Source of the DNA: Desulfovibrio sp.
GTDB lineage: Bacteria > Desulfobacterota > Desulfovibrionia > Desulfovibrionales > Desulfovibrionaceae
DNA: 38,875 bases
Assembly: GCA_031276485.1 (NCBI GenBank)
Contig: JAISMY010000074.1
Coordinates: 1-38,875 of the forward strand
Reading direction: 5' to 3'
The translations under genes and the position numbers were made by a program. Below are positions 16,090 through 23,215 of the stretch, piece by piece. The notes under the pieces were generated by a model. That model was given only the letters and a program-made list of their open reading frames with translations. It was not told where the DNA came from and did not search any database. The stretch's first letter is position 1. Each line of letters opens with the position of its first letter.

Positions 16090-16596
16090 TCACGCACGCA
16101 ACATTGCTCTTGCGATGTCGCGTATCTCGTTCCTCATCAGAACCCGTTGATTGGCGCTTCCTTTGAAGGCGGCATCCGGCGAGCGCAGTTCCTGCATGTA
16201 CGGGCCGTCCACAAGAATATCCGTCAAATGAAGCAGGCGGCGGATATCCTTGTCCCGCACCGCCGACCGGACGAGATCCTCGCAAAGGTATCCGGTATAG
16301 ACGACAAGGCTCTTTCCTGCCCGTTTTACCTGTTCCGACAGCACACAGGCCGCACGCGCCTGCAAAAACGGCTCTCCTCCGGAGAGGGTTAGGCCGGCCG
16401 TCAAGGGATTCGCCCCGAACTGCACAAGGATGTCGTCTGTATCGGCGTTGTAGCCTCCGGCCGGGTCATGCGTACCGGGGTTGTGGCATCCCCTGCAACG
16501 ATGCGGACAACCCTGCATAAACACCACAAAGCGCAGCCCCGGCCCGTCGACTATGGATTCCTCCACAATGCCGTTAAGGCGAATGCTGTGACCCAT
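16090..16596 (-). CDS. nrdG: Anaerobic ribonucleotide reductase activating enzyme (radical SAM)
   Basis: A 168-residue radical-SAM activase that abstracts hydrogen from a glycine of the reductase to make the glycyl radical. Motifs are SIVDGPGLRFVVFMQGCPHR with CRGCHNP (CX3CX2C cluster ligands), GLTLSGGEPFLQ and VYTGYLCEDL, then DILVDGPYMQEL. Length is typical. The start at 16596 is ATG with weak AGGG 8 bases upstream. It lies 123 bp downstream of the small glycyl-radical ORF and about 560 bp downstream of nrdD, same strand, forming nrdD - tail ORF - nrdG. Because the glycyl domain here is a separate peptide, that 58-residue peptide is its predicted substrate. Confidence 0.95.
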   Translation of the reverse strand: MGHSIRLNGIVEESIVDGPGLRFVVFMQGCPHRCRGCHNPGTHDPAGGYNADTDDILVQFGANPLTAGLTLSGGEPFLQARAACVLSEQVKRAGKSLVVYTGYLCEDLVRSAVRDKDIRRLLHLTDILVDGPYMQELRSPDAAFKGSANQRVLMRNEIRDIARAMLRA

Positions 16597-16719
16597 GCGT
16601 TACCCTGCGTGACGTTTTGCGCTGTGCTTCAGTCCGCGGCGCTTTTTACTCTGCGCGATGGTTCACGCCGATGTATATTTCGCTCCGGGCGGGTTTCGCT
16701 CTGCGGAGTGCTTTATGCT

Positions 16720-16896
16720 TTACTCCGTCGTATGCTTCACTCTGTCCCGTTCCTCGGCTCGTTTGGCGTTGTTGAAGCGGTTGAGCGTACCGACAAGATA
16801 TCCGGTTATTCTGCGGGTGCGCTCAAAAGCGATATTTTCACCGACAGTTTTGTGAACTTTTTTGAGTTTCGCCTGTTTTTGCGTGTCAAGCAGCAC
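16720..16896 (-). CDS. Free-standing glycyl-radical domain of class III ribonucleotide reductase, 58 aa
   Basis: A small gene missing from nrdD. The peptide starts VLLDTQKQAKLKKVHKTV (Lys-rich, about 22 residues) and then carries the full canonical C-terminal glycyl-radical segment of NrdD: FERTRRITGYLVGTLNRF, followed by NNAKRAEERDRVKHTTE. The radical glycine is predicted to be Gly32 in RITGY. The GTG start at 16896 has an excellent Shine-Dalgarno, AAGGAG with 6-base spacing, so it is translated independently of nrdD. It lies 258 bp after the nrdD stop and 123 bp before nrdG. The companion NrdD lacks this region, so the two chains probably assemble into one active enzyme, as GrcA/YfiD does with pyruvate formate-lyase. 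Identification of the motif is firm; function in trans is inference. Confidence 0.9.
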   Translation of the reverse strand: MLLDTQKQAKLKKVHKTVGENIAFERTRRITGYLVGTLNRFNNAKRAEERDRVKHTTE

Positions 16897-16993
16897 AGTT
16901 GTCTCCTTATACGGGTTGAAGTGTTGCGGTTGCGGTGCGGAGTCCGGAGCGATTCAACTTTGGCAGACTGCCCGGAGTTAAAAAGTTTACTTT

Positions 16994-17146
16994 TTAGAGC
17001 ATTTCAACTTTTAGATTACCCGTCAAGTTTTCTTCAGACTATGCCCGCTTCGGCGCTTAACCGCGCAAATAAATTGCGCTTGCGCCATCGCGGCGGGCGT
17101 CCGCTCACGCGTCCGCCTGAGCAATTTCAATGCGAAATTGCTCTAA
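16994..17146. mobile_element. MITE-like element with terminal inverted repeats between nrdD and its tail ORF
   Basis: TTAGAGCA (16994-17001) and TGCTCTAA (17139-17146) are perfect terminal inverted repeats, and the similarity extends inward (CATTTC against GAAATTG) with one gap. The 153-bp interior holds a perfect 10-bp hairpin, GAGCAATTTC/GAAATTGCTC at 17119-17143, and GCGCAA/TTGCGC near 17056-17073. No transposase and no clear target duplication are visible. Confidence 0.55.
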
Positions 17147-17154
17147 CGCATATA

Positions 17155-19413
17155 TCAATAGTGTTTAGGCAAAGGAACATCGGGGTAGATCCTCCGCAAG
17201 GAGTTGAGAAAGTCTACGTCGACGCCTTCGCCGTCCTTTCTGCCGCAACGCGGGCAGACATCGCGGATGACGCCCGTGTAGCCGCAGACCGGGTCGCGGT
17301 CAAGGGGATGGTTGATGGAACCGTAGCCTACCCCCTGCTCGTGCATGTACCGTATTACGGCTTCAAATGCCTCAAGGTTCTTGCTTGTATCCCCGTCCAG
17401 TTCGACGTAGGTGATGTGGCCGGCGTTGGTCAGGGCATGGTACGGCGCCTCCAGTTGAATTTTACGGAAGGCCTTTATGGGAAAATAGACGGGAATATGA
17501 AAGGAGTTGGTGTAGTATTCCCTGTCGGTCACGCCGGGCAATACGCCGTATTTTTTTCTGTCGACGACGACGAAGCGTCCGCTGAGACCTTCGGCTGGCG
17601 TGGCGATCAGCGTGAAGTTCAGTCCTTTTTCCAGCGACGCCTCGTCCGCGCGCCTGCGCATGTGCCCGACAATCTTCAGGCCCAGTTCCTGCGCTTCGTC
17701 GTCTTCGCCGTGATGTTTGCCGATCAGCGCCTTGAGCGCTTCCGCCAACCCGATAAAGCCGATGGTCAGCGTTCCGTGCCGGATGACTTCATCAATGCTG
17801 TCGTCCGGCCCGAGCTTGTCCGAGTCCAGCCAGATGCCTTGTCCCATGAGAAAGGGATAGTTGCGGACCTTCTTTGCTCCCTGTATTTTAAACCTGTGCA
17901 TGAGCTGGCGGAAAACAAGATCAATGATCTCGTCCAGCCGGGAGAAAAAATTGTCGACATTGCCTCCTGCCTCAATGCCGAGGCGCGGCAGGTTCACCGA
18001 CGTGAAACTTAGATTGCCGCGCCCGCATGTGACCTCGCGGGATCCGTCGTACACGTTGCCGATGACGCGGGTCCGGCAACCCATGTAGGCGACTTCGCTG
18101 TTGTAGTCGCCGGGTTTGTAATAGCGCAGGTTGAACGGCGCGTCCAGAAAGCTGAAATTTGGGAAAAGCCGTTTGGCTGAAGTCTCCAGCGCCGCCCGGA
18201 ACAGGTCGTAATTCGGGTCGCCGGAGTTGTAATTGACCCCTTCCTTGACTTTGAAGATCTGCACGGGGAAAATCGGCGTTTCCCCGTTGCCGAGGCCGGC
18301 CTGCGTTGCCAGGAGCAGGTTCTTGACAACCATGCGCCCTTCGGGGGAGGTATCCGTACCGTAATTGATGGAACTGAAGGGCACCTGCGCGCCGGCCCTG
18401 GAATTCATGGTGTTCAGGTTGTGAATGAGGGCTTCCATGGCTTGGTAGGTGCGCCGTTCCGTTGCGGCCGATGCTTCGGAAGCAGCGTAAGCATGCGCTT
18501 TGTGCAGCGGATCGCGATGTTCGGAATCGGGCGGGGTGTGCTGAAGCGTTCCCGGCGCTTCGGCGCCGCGCATGCGCAAATCGTCACCGGACAACAGCAG
18601 CCGGGCGGCCCGCTCTTCCGCCTGTTCACGGCTGATCCCTTCGGTTATCTGCAGGAAAGCGCGGAACGCCTTTTCATACTCTTTCCGGTAGGTCTTGCGC
18701 ACACCAAGGGCCATGGCGAAATCAAAATTGGGCAGGCTCTGTCCGCCGTGCATTTCGTTCTGATTGGCCTGAATAGCAATGCAGGCCAGCGCCGAGCTGC
18801 TTTCAACGGAATTGGGTTCCCGCAGGTGACCGTGGCCTGTTGAAAAACCGTTTTTGAACAGCGGGATCAGGTCGATCTGGCAGCAGGTTTCCGTGAGCAT
18901 GTAGAAATCTTTGTCGTGAATGTGGATATCTCCGCCTATATGCGCCGCCGAGGCATCTTTGGGAAGGATATGGTTGTCGATGAAAAATTTTGACCCTTCC
19001 GAACCGTACCTGAGCATGGTTCCCATAGCCGTGTCGCCGTCAATATTGGCATTCTCCCGTTTTATGTCCTCCTCAAGCGCCGGCGACCAAGTCAATTTTT
19101 TATAAATATCCATCAGATATGATTCGGCATTGCGGATCTTGGCGTGTTCGGCGCGGTAGAGAATATAGGCCTTTGCGGTTTTCGCGTAGCCGTAGCGGAT
19201 CAGGGCTTCCTCGACCACATCCTGAATTTCTTCAACGTGGCGCAAGTTCCGGGCCTGCAGCGCCCTGCACACTTTCTCCGTGACGAACAGCAGATCCGTG
19301 GAGGTCATTTCCTCCTCGCCCACGGCCTTGTTGGCCTTGCTGACGGCATTGAGTATCTTGGTGGAGTCGAAGGGAACGGGCGTCCCGTTGCGTTTGATGA
19401 TGGTTTCGAGCAT
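17155..19413 (-). CDS. nrdD: Anaerobic (class III) ribonucleoside-triphosphate reductase, body lacking the glycyl-radical domain
   Basis: A 752-residue catalytic chain reducing ribonucleotides to deoxyribonucleotides without oxygen or B12. Residues 1-95 are the ATP cone (IIKRNGTPVPFDSTKILNAV). The catalytic barrel shows DIHIHDKDFYMLTETCCQID, NQNEMHGGQSLPNFDFAMA, NTMNSRAGAQVPFSSINYGT, YMGCRTRVIGNVYDGSREV, GRGNLSFTSVNLPRLGIEA, PFLMGQGIWLDSDKLGP and ITYVELDGDTSKNLEAFEA. The zinc region is DRDPVCGYTG...CPRCGR (Cys710, 720, 723). Family members then continue into RRITGYLVG; here the chain ends SLRRIYPDVPLPKHY, so the radical glycine is absent. Residues about 275-320 look like a small insertion. 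The start at 19413 follows GAGG. A cobalamin riboswitch precedes it. Confidence 0.93.
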   Translation of the reverse strand: MLETIIKRNGTPVPFDSTKILNAVSKANKAVGEEEMTSTDLLFVTEKVCRALQARNLRHVEEIQDVVEEALIRYGYAKTAKAYILYRAEHAKIRNAESYLMDIYKKLTWSPALEEDIKRENANIDGDTAMGTMLRYGSEGSKFFIDNHILPKDASAAHIGGDIHIHDKDFYMLTETCCQIDLIPLFKNGFSTGHGHLREPNSVESSSALACIAIQANQNEMHGGQSLPNFDFAMALGVRKTYRKEYEKAFRAFLQITEGISREQAEERAARLLLSGDDLRMRGAEAPGTLQHTPPDSEHRDPLHKAHAYAASEASAATERRTYQAMEALIHNLNTMNSRAGAQVPFSSINYGTDTSPEGRMVVKNLLLATQAGLGNGETPIFPVQIFKVKEGVNYNSGDPNYDLFRAALETSAKRLFPNFSFLDAPFNLRYYKPGDYNSEVAYMGCRTRVIGNVYDGSREVTCGRGNLSFTSVNLPRLGIEAGGNVDNFFSRLDEIIDLVFRQLMHRFKIQGAKKVRNYPFLMGQGIWLDSDKLGPDDSIDEVIRHGTLTIGFIGLAEALKALIGKHHGEDDEAQELGLKIVGHMRRRADEASLEKGLNFTLIATPAEGLSGRFVVVDRKKYGVLPGVTDREYYTNSFHIPVYFPIKAFRKIQLEAPYHALTNAGHITYVELDGDTSKNLEAFEAVIRYMHEQGVGYGSINHPLDRDPVCGYTGVIRDVCPRCGRKDGEGVDVDFLNSLRRIYPDVPLPKHY

Positions 19414-19499
19414 AGCATCCTCGGCGTTGCCGGCAGAAGAAATTCCCCATCCGCGCGGGATGCGGGGGGAAGCGCGTTTATCCTCATCATCTCGCCCGC

Positions 19500-19663
19500 C
19501 GGCAAAGTCCGGTTGCCGTGAGGTCGTCTCCCGCGCTGTAAAGAAAAAGCAGGTCTTCCGGCTTGCCTCTTCTTTTCAGCCTTCGCGGCCGTGAGGCCGG
19601 TGGTATTCGGGGAAAAGAGGCGTTTTATACGGCTTACGGCGCCATGACCGCCCTTGTGGGCGC
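19500..19663 (-). promoter_or_regulatory. Cobalamin riboswitch in the nrdD leader
   Basis: On the minus strand the B12 box AAGCCGGAAGACCTGCT (19548-19564) matches the consensus rAGYCMGgAgaCCkGCC at 14 of 17 positions. Before it come CCACCGGCC...GCGAAGGC, the counterpart of the conserved CCACTG...GGGAAGGC, and a long pairing GCCTCTTTTC with GAAAAGAAGAGGC. The 5' part of the core is harder to fit by eye. Downstream, a CCCCGCATCC/GGATGGGG hairpin (about 19444-19468) close to the nrdD start could be the expression platform. Expected effect: B12 lowers expression of this B12-independent reductase. Confidence 0.75.
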
Positions 19664-19669
19664 CTTTAA

Positions 19670-19698
19670 AAAATATCTAAAGTTCGGCTCGCCGTCAA
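19670..19698 (-). promoter_or_regulatory. Candidate promoter of the nrdD leader
   Basis: Minus-strand TTGACG (19693-19698), 17-base spacer, TATTTT (19670-19675). Transcription would start just before the riboswitch. Confidence 0.45.
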
Positions 19699-19938
19699 AT
19701 TTTCCATCTCCCCGCAAAGATTGAACCTCTTCTATAACAATGCATGATACCAAGATTTTTTAATGAAAATTTTTTCGTTCCTGCTTCATCCCCCGCTCTC
19801 GCGGCCGCGCCGGCTGCGGCGTCTCGGCCTTGATTTTTTGCTGCCGTTGCTCCAGTATTCAGGACGAGCAGGCCTCATCAGCCTGCGCGAAAAAAAGAGG
19901 TCCGGCGCTGAACCGCGCCGACCCGGCCAAGTCAAGCC

Positions 19939-20409
19939 ATGTCCGTCACAAGAGTCTTTCCCGTTGCGGGCGCGTTACCCGTTGAATCCGATTCCGGCAG
20001 GGCCACCTCTCCGCTTTTTTTGTCGCCCGCGCAGGCTGGCTTTCCATCCCCCGCCGATGATTATGTAGACCGCAAGCTTGATCTTCACGAACATTTGGTG
20101 CGCAACAGCGTTTCCACCTTTTTTCTGCGCGTCTCGGGCGATTCCATGATCCGGGCGGGCATCCGGGACGGCGATCTTCTCGTGGCCGATCGCGCGCTGC
20201 GGCCCGTCAACGGTTGCGTGGTGGTTGCCGCCGTCGGCGGCGAATTGACGATCAAGCACTTTGTGCAACGGCGCGGACGCGCCCTGCTTGTTCCGGCCAA
20301 CGAGGCGTATCCGGAACTCGACGTAACCGAACGCGAAGATGCCGTGATCTGGGGAGTCGTGACCTATGCCGTCCACAAACTCGCCCCGTGCCCTTTGGGC
20401 GCTGGTTGA
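19939..20409 (+). CDS. umuD: UmuD-type SOS mutagenesis protein (LexA-like self-cleaving peptidase)
   Basis: A 156-residue protein of the LexA/UmuD peptidase family. The cleavage site is an Ala-Gly in SPAQAGFPSPADDY; the catalytic Ser lies in FLRVSGDSMIRAGIRDGDLL and the Lys in GELTIKHFV. RecA-stimulated self-cleavage yields UmuD', which partners with UmuC in translesion synthesis. The N-terminus before the site is about 34 residues, with no HTH, excluding LexA. No strong Shine-Dalgarno precedes ATG 19939. A weak TTGATT-17-CAGTAT promoter lies at 19830-19858, and I could not identify a LexA box. umuC begins 44 bp before its stop, in another frame. Confidence 0.93.
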   Translation: MSVTRVFPVAGALPVESDSGRATSPLFLSPAQAGFPSPADDYVDRKLDLHEHLVRNSVSTFFLRVSGDSMIRAGIRDGDLLVADRALRPVNGCVVVAAVGGELTIKHFVQRRGRALLVPANEAYPELDVTEREDAVIWGVVTYAVHKLAPCPLGAG

Positions 20410-21661
20410 CTGCAACAACTTTTTTGCCTCGTGCGAGCGGCTTTTCCGCCCGGATCTGGCAGACAGGCCCGTTGTGGTGTTGTCCAACAACGACGGCTGT
20501 ATTGTGGCGCGTTCCAATGAAGCCAAGGCCTTGGGCATAGGCATGGGGGAACCGGAGTTCAAAGTCAGGGAACTTCTGCGGATGCACGATGTCGCCGTTT
20601 TTTCATCCAACTACGTCTTGTACGGCGACATTTCCGCCCGCGTCATGCGGACGTTGGAGAGCATAGTTCCGGAAGTGGAGCAGTATTCCATTGACGAAGC
20701 CTTCGTGCCGTTGCGCGGGGCGCTCGCCGCCAATGCCTGCGAGATCGCGGACGAGATGTGGCGGCGCGTGCGCCGGTGGACGGGCATAGGGGTAGCGGTC
20801 GGCCTCGGCGCAAGCCGCACCTTGGCGAAAATTGCCTCGGAGAAGGCGAAAAAAGAAAACGGCGTCTTCCGTCTCGACGCCGGGCCGGAAACGGACGCAA
20901 TATTGGAGACAACTCCGGTAGGCGAGATCTGGGGTATCGGCAGAAAATCGGATCTGAAGCTGCGCTCGTACGACATCTACACGGCGCGGCAACTGCGTGA
21001 TGCGGACGGGCCGCTGGTCAGGAAACTGCTCGGCATAGCCGGGACGCATACGGCGCTTGAACTGCGCGGCATACCCTGCCTGGATGCCGTGAACGCGCCG
21101 ATGCCCAGGCGGAGCATGGTGTCTTCCCGGTCTTTCGGCGAAAAAGTTCGCGATAAACAATATCTAGCCGAGGCGCTTGCCATGCACGCCTCCTTTGCCG
21201 GAGAACGGCTGCGCAAGGAGCATCTGGAAGCAGGCGGACTGACCGTGCATATCCGGACATCGCGGCACGGAGCAGGAGAGTTTTACGACGAAACGGCTTC
21301 GGTAACGCTTGCCCGTCCTACGTCAGACACGCGAGACCTTATTCACGCGACGGTGCGGGGCCTGGAGGTAATTTTTCGACCCGGATGCGCGTACGCCAAA
21401 GCAGGCATAATACTGTACGACCTTGCCGCACCCGGCAGTCGTCCCGGCAACCTGCTTGATTGGGTGAACGCGGAAGCCGTCGACAAAAAGAGCGATGCCA
21501 GGCTGATGCGCGCTTTGGATGTGGTCAATCGGCGCTTCGGGCGCGGCATGCTTCGGTTTGCGGCGGAAGGAACACTTGAGGCCCCGTGGCGCGTCAAGAG
21601 CGGCAGGCGCTCGCCGAGAGCCACAACGGCCTGGGACGACCTGCCGGTGGTGAAATGCTGA
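20366..21661 (+). CDS. umuC: Y-family DNA polymerase UmuC (Pol V catalytic subunit)
   Basis: A 431-residue translesion polymerase. Motifs are WALVDCNNFFASCERLFRP with the first catalytic Asp, VVVLSNNDGCIVARSNEAKA, YGDISARVMRTLE, EQYSIDEAFV with the catalytic Asp-Glu, GIGVAVGLGASRTLAKIASE, IWGIGRKSDLKL and a C-terminal DUF4113-like tail ending WDDLPVVKC. It overlaps umuD by 44 bp, typical of coupled umuDC translation. The start at 20366 gives a 12-residue extension over the usual beginning, and no alternative start lies closer. A hairpin follows immediately after the stop. Confidence 0.95.
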   Translation: MPSTNSPRALWALVDCNNFFASCERLFRPDLADRPVVVLSNNDGCIVARSNEAKALGIGMGEPEFKVRELLRMHDVAVFSSNYVLYGDISARVMRTLESIVPEVEQYSIDEAFVPLRGALAANACEIADEMWRRVRRWTGIGVAVGLGASRTLAKIASEKAKKENGVFRLDAGPETDAILETTPVGEIWGIGRKSDLKLRSYDIYTARQLRDADGPLVRKLLGIAGTHTALELRGIPCLDAVNAPMPRRSMVSSRSFGEKVRDKQYLAEALAMHASFAGERLRKEHLEAGGLTVHIRTSRHGAGEFYDETASVTLARPTSDTRDLIHATVRGLEVIFRPGCAYAKAGIILYDLAAPGSRPGNLLDWVNAEAVDKKSDARLMRALDVVNRRFGRGMLRFAAEGTLEAPWRVKSGRRSPRATTAWDDLPVVKC

Positions 21662-21663
21662 CT

Positions 21664-21701
21664 CATACCAGCTTGCTTTCAGCAGAAAGCAGGTTGGTGT
21701 G
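21664..21701. repeat. 3'-end hairpin, family GCTTTCAGCAGAAAGC (copy 1)
   Basis: CATACCAGCTTGCTTTC (21664-21680) pairs with GAAAGCAGGTTGGTGTG (21685-21701), counting G-U pairs; the loop is AGCA. It starts 2 bases after the umuC stop. The same core occurs at 24624-24659 downstream of the symporter gene. There is no T-run, but 3' processing or termination is plausible. Confidence 0.55.
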
Positions 21702-21769
21702 GCGGAGGCGAAAACTCCGCCCGCAACTTTTTGGAAAACCAGGCATTGCCTGTTTTTCAAAAACTTCGG
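21702..21769. repeat. Further hairpins in the umuC-ferredoxin spacer
   Basis: GCGGAG-gcgaaa-CTCCGC (21702-21719) and TTTTTGGAAAACCAGGC/GCCTGTTTTTCAAAAA (about 21729-21762) lie back to back with the hairpins on both sides. The second resembles a bidirectional terminator, with A and T tracts at its base. Confidence 0.5.
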
Positions 21770-21803
21770 CATGTTGCGTTCAAACGCGTTTGAACGCAAC
21801 ATG
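21770..21803. repeat. Perfect 34-bp palindrome
   Basis: CATGTTGCGTTCAAACG is immediately followed by its exact reverse complement, without a loop, 9 bases before ATG 21813. It may be a dimeric repressor operator or an element end; in the mRNA it would form a hairpin next to the start codon. Confidence 0.8.
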
Positions 21804-21812
21804 GTATAAGCG

Positions 21813-22313
21813 ATGATTACGCCCTTTCTGCGCCCGCCGGGCGTGTTTTCGGAAAAGGATTTCAAGGCACGCTGCATTTCCTGCGGCCGCTGCGCGCAGG
21901 TCTGCAATTATGCCTGCATAGAACTGACGCCGGATTATTTTCTCTTCGGCGGCGACACTCCGAAAATTTTTCAGAGCCGGAGTCCCTGCTTCCTGTGCAT
22001 GAAATGCAGCGCCGCCTGCCCCACTGCCGCTCTGCGCGACGTGACCGCGGAGGACGCGGGCATGGGCACCGCCGTGCTCGACCGCAAACGGTGCGTGGAT
22101 TACCAGACGGAAAGCGGCGTCATGTGCTGGACCTGCTATGAGCGTTGCCCTCTGAAGGGGACGGCGCTTTACCTGCGCAACGGGTACATCCCGGCTGTCC
22201 GGGCCGAGAGTTGCGCCGGTTGCGGCGTCTGCGAGTATGTATGCCCCATCGGCGCGATACGGGTGACGCCCTCGCGCCTGCTGCCGGCTGACAACGGGGA
22301 AAAACGGCGATGA
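21813..22313 (+). CDS. NapG/MauM-like polyferredoxin without export signal
   Basis: A 166-residue protein with four cysteine clusters: CISCGRCAQVCNYAC, CFLCMKCSAACPTAA, the modified CVDYQTESGVMCWTCYERCP, and CAGCGVCEYVCPIGAI, so up to four [4Fe-4S] clusters. This order is that of NapG/MauM-type ferredoxins. It lacks the Tat signal peptide of NapG, and begins directly with MITPFLRPPG, suggesting cytoplasmic location or a missing N-terminus. No Shine-Dalgarno is visible, because a 34-bp palindrome abuts the start. The next gene overlaps it (ATGA) and encodes a NapH-like membrane partner. No nitrate reductase or other catalytic subunit lies nearby. Confidence 0.85.
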   Translation: MITPFLRPPGVFSEKDFKARCISCGRCAQVCNYACIELTPDYFLFGGDTPKIFQSRSPCFLCMKCSAACPTAALRDVTAEDAGMGTAVLDRKRCVDYQTESGVMCWTCYERCPLKGTALYLRNGYIPAVRAESCAGCGVCEYVCPIGAIRVTPSRLLPADNGEKRR

Positions 22314-23191
22314 AGACGCCTACCCTGCGTTTCCGGCGTCGTCTTGTGCAGTGCGGCGTTGCGGGGGCCTTCATCCTCATCCCCTTTCTGAACAGGGAAG
22401 GCATACATCTGCTGTCCGGCAATTTTTTATCCTTTGATTTCGCCGGACTGCCTCTGGCCGACCCGTTAGCTGCCGCGCAGGTCTTTGCCGGCGCCTTTTC
22501 GCTCACACAGGCGCTGCTCATCGGGGCGATTCCGGCCTTGACGGCGGCCCTGCTGCTCGGCCCGGTCTTTTGCGCCTGGGTCTGTCCTTACGGGTTGCTT
22601 TCCGAACTCGTTCACCGAAACTTCCTTCATCAAGGATACGCATTTTCAAAGTTGAAACGCACAGACGCACGCCCGCTTGCCGTCAAGACGGCTGTGGTCT
22701 GCGCGGGGATCGGAGCGATCCTTGCCGGCGCTCCCGTGCCTCTGCTCAACCAGTTGTCCATGCCCGGATGGTATTCGCGGGCCGCACAGCATCTTGCTCT
22801 TTATGGAGAAATCCTGCCCGGCGCCGCGCTTATGCTGCTTGTCGTGCCGGCGCTGGAAGCCCGGTCGGGCAGACGTTTCTGGTGTCTGTATCTTTGCCCG
22901 CAGTCCGTGCTGCTTGCGCTTGCCGGAATGCTGTCGCGGAAGCGACTGCGTGTGCGTTTCAGGCGGCGTTCATGCACCTGCCGGGCGGACGACCGGGCCT
23001 GTCTGGGAGCGTGTTCACTGGGACTGAACCCGCGTACGGACGGGACGGAACCGGATCTCTTGTGCAGCAACTGCGGCGACTGCATCGACATCTGCAGGAC
23101 CAGGGGGCGTGCGCTCTTCTTTGCCGGTCACGTGCAGCGAAGACAAGGGAGCGACGAATCCTGCGGAGCGACGCCTCTTCAAAAAGAATAA
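22310..23191 (+). CDS. NapH-like membrane iron-sulfur protein
   Basis: A 293-residue membrane protein with about four to five transmembrane segments ([57 protein letters not shown]). The polytopic signature [14 protein letters not shown] and [15 protein letters not shown] gives the paired CX3CP motifs of the NapH/CcoG-like family. The C-terminus has CXC and a ferredoxin-like [16 protein letters not shown]. It overlaps the ferredoxin gene by 4 bp, so the pair is co-translated. In NapGH such pairs pass quinol electrons to a periplasmic enzyme. The partner here is unknown. Confidence 0.88.
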   Translation: MKTPTLRFRRRLVQCGVAGAFILIPFLNREGIHLLSGNFLSFDFAGLPLADPLAAAQVFAGAFSLTQALLIGAIPALTAALLLGPVFCAWVCPYGLLSELVHRNFLHQGYAFSKLKRTDARPLAVKTAVVCAGIGAILAGAPVPLLNQLSMPGWYSRAAQHLALYGEILPGAALMLLVVPALEARSGRRFWCLYLCPQSVLLALAGMLSRKRLRVRFRRRSCTCRADDRACLGACSLGLNPRTDGTEPDLLCSNCGDCIDICRTRGRALFFAGHVQRRQGSDESCGATPLQKE

Positions 23192-23215
23192 AGCGGGGCT
23201 TCTGCACGAAAAAAC

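Noticed and set aside
17155-17230. Simple frameshift as the explanation for the missing NrdD tail
   Set aside because: Neither alternative frame after RRI gives TGYLVG, and the tail lies about 260 bp away behind its own start signals.
16468-18012. 514-codon plus-strand ORF over nrdG, the tail ORF and nrdD
   Set aside because: Antisense shadow of three recognised genes and the spacer; no domain visible.
19763-20068. 101-codon plus-strand ORF upstream of umuD
   Set aside because: Runs out of frame into umuD, no Shine-Dalgarno, Pro/Arg-rich composition typical of a shadow.
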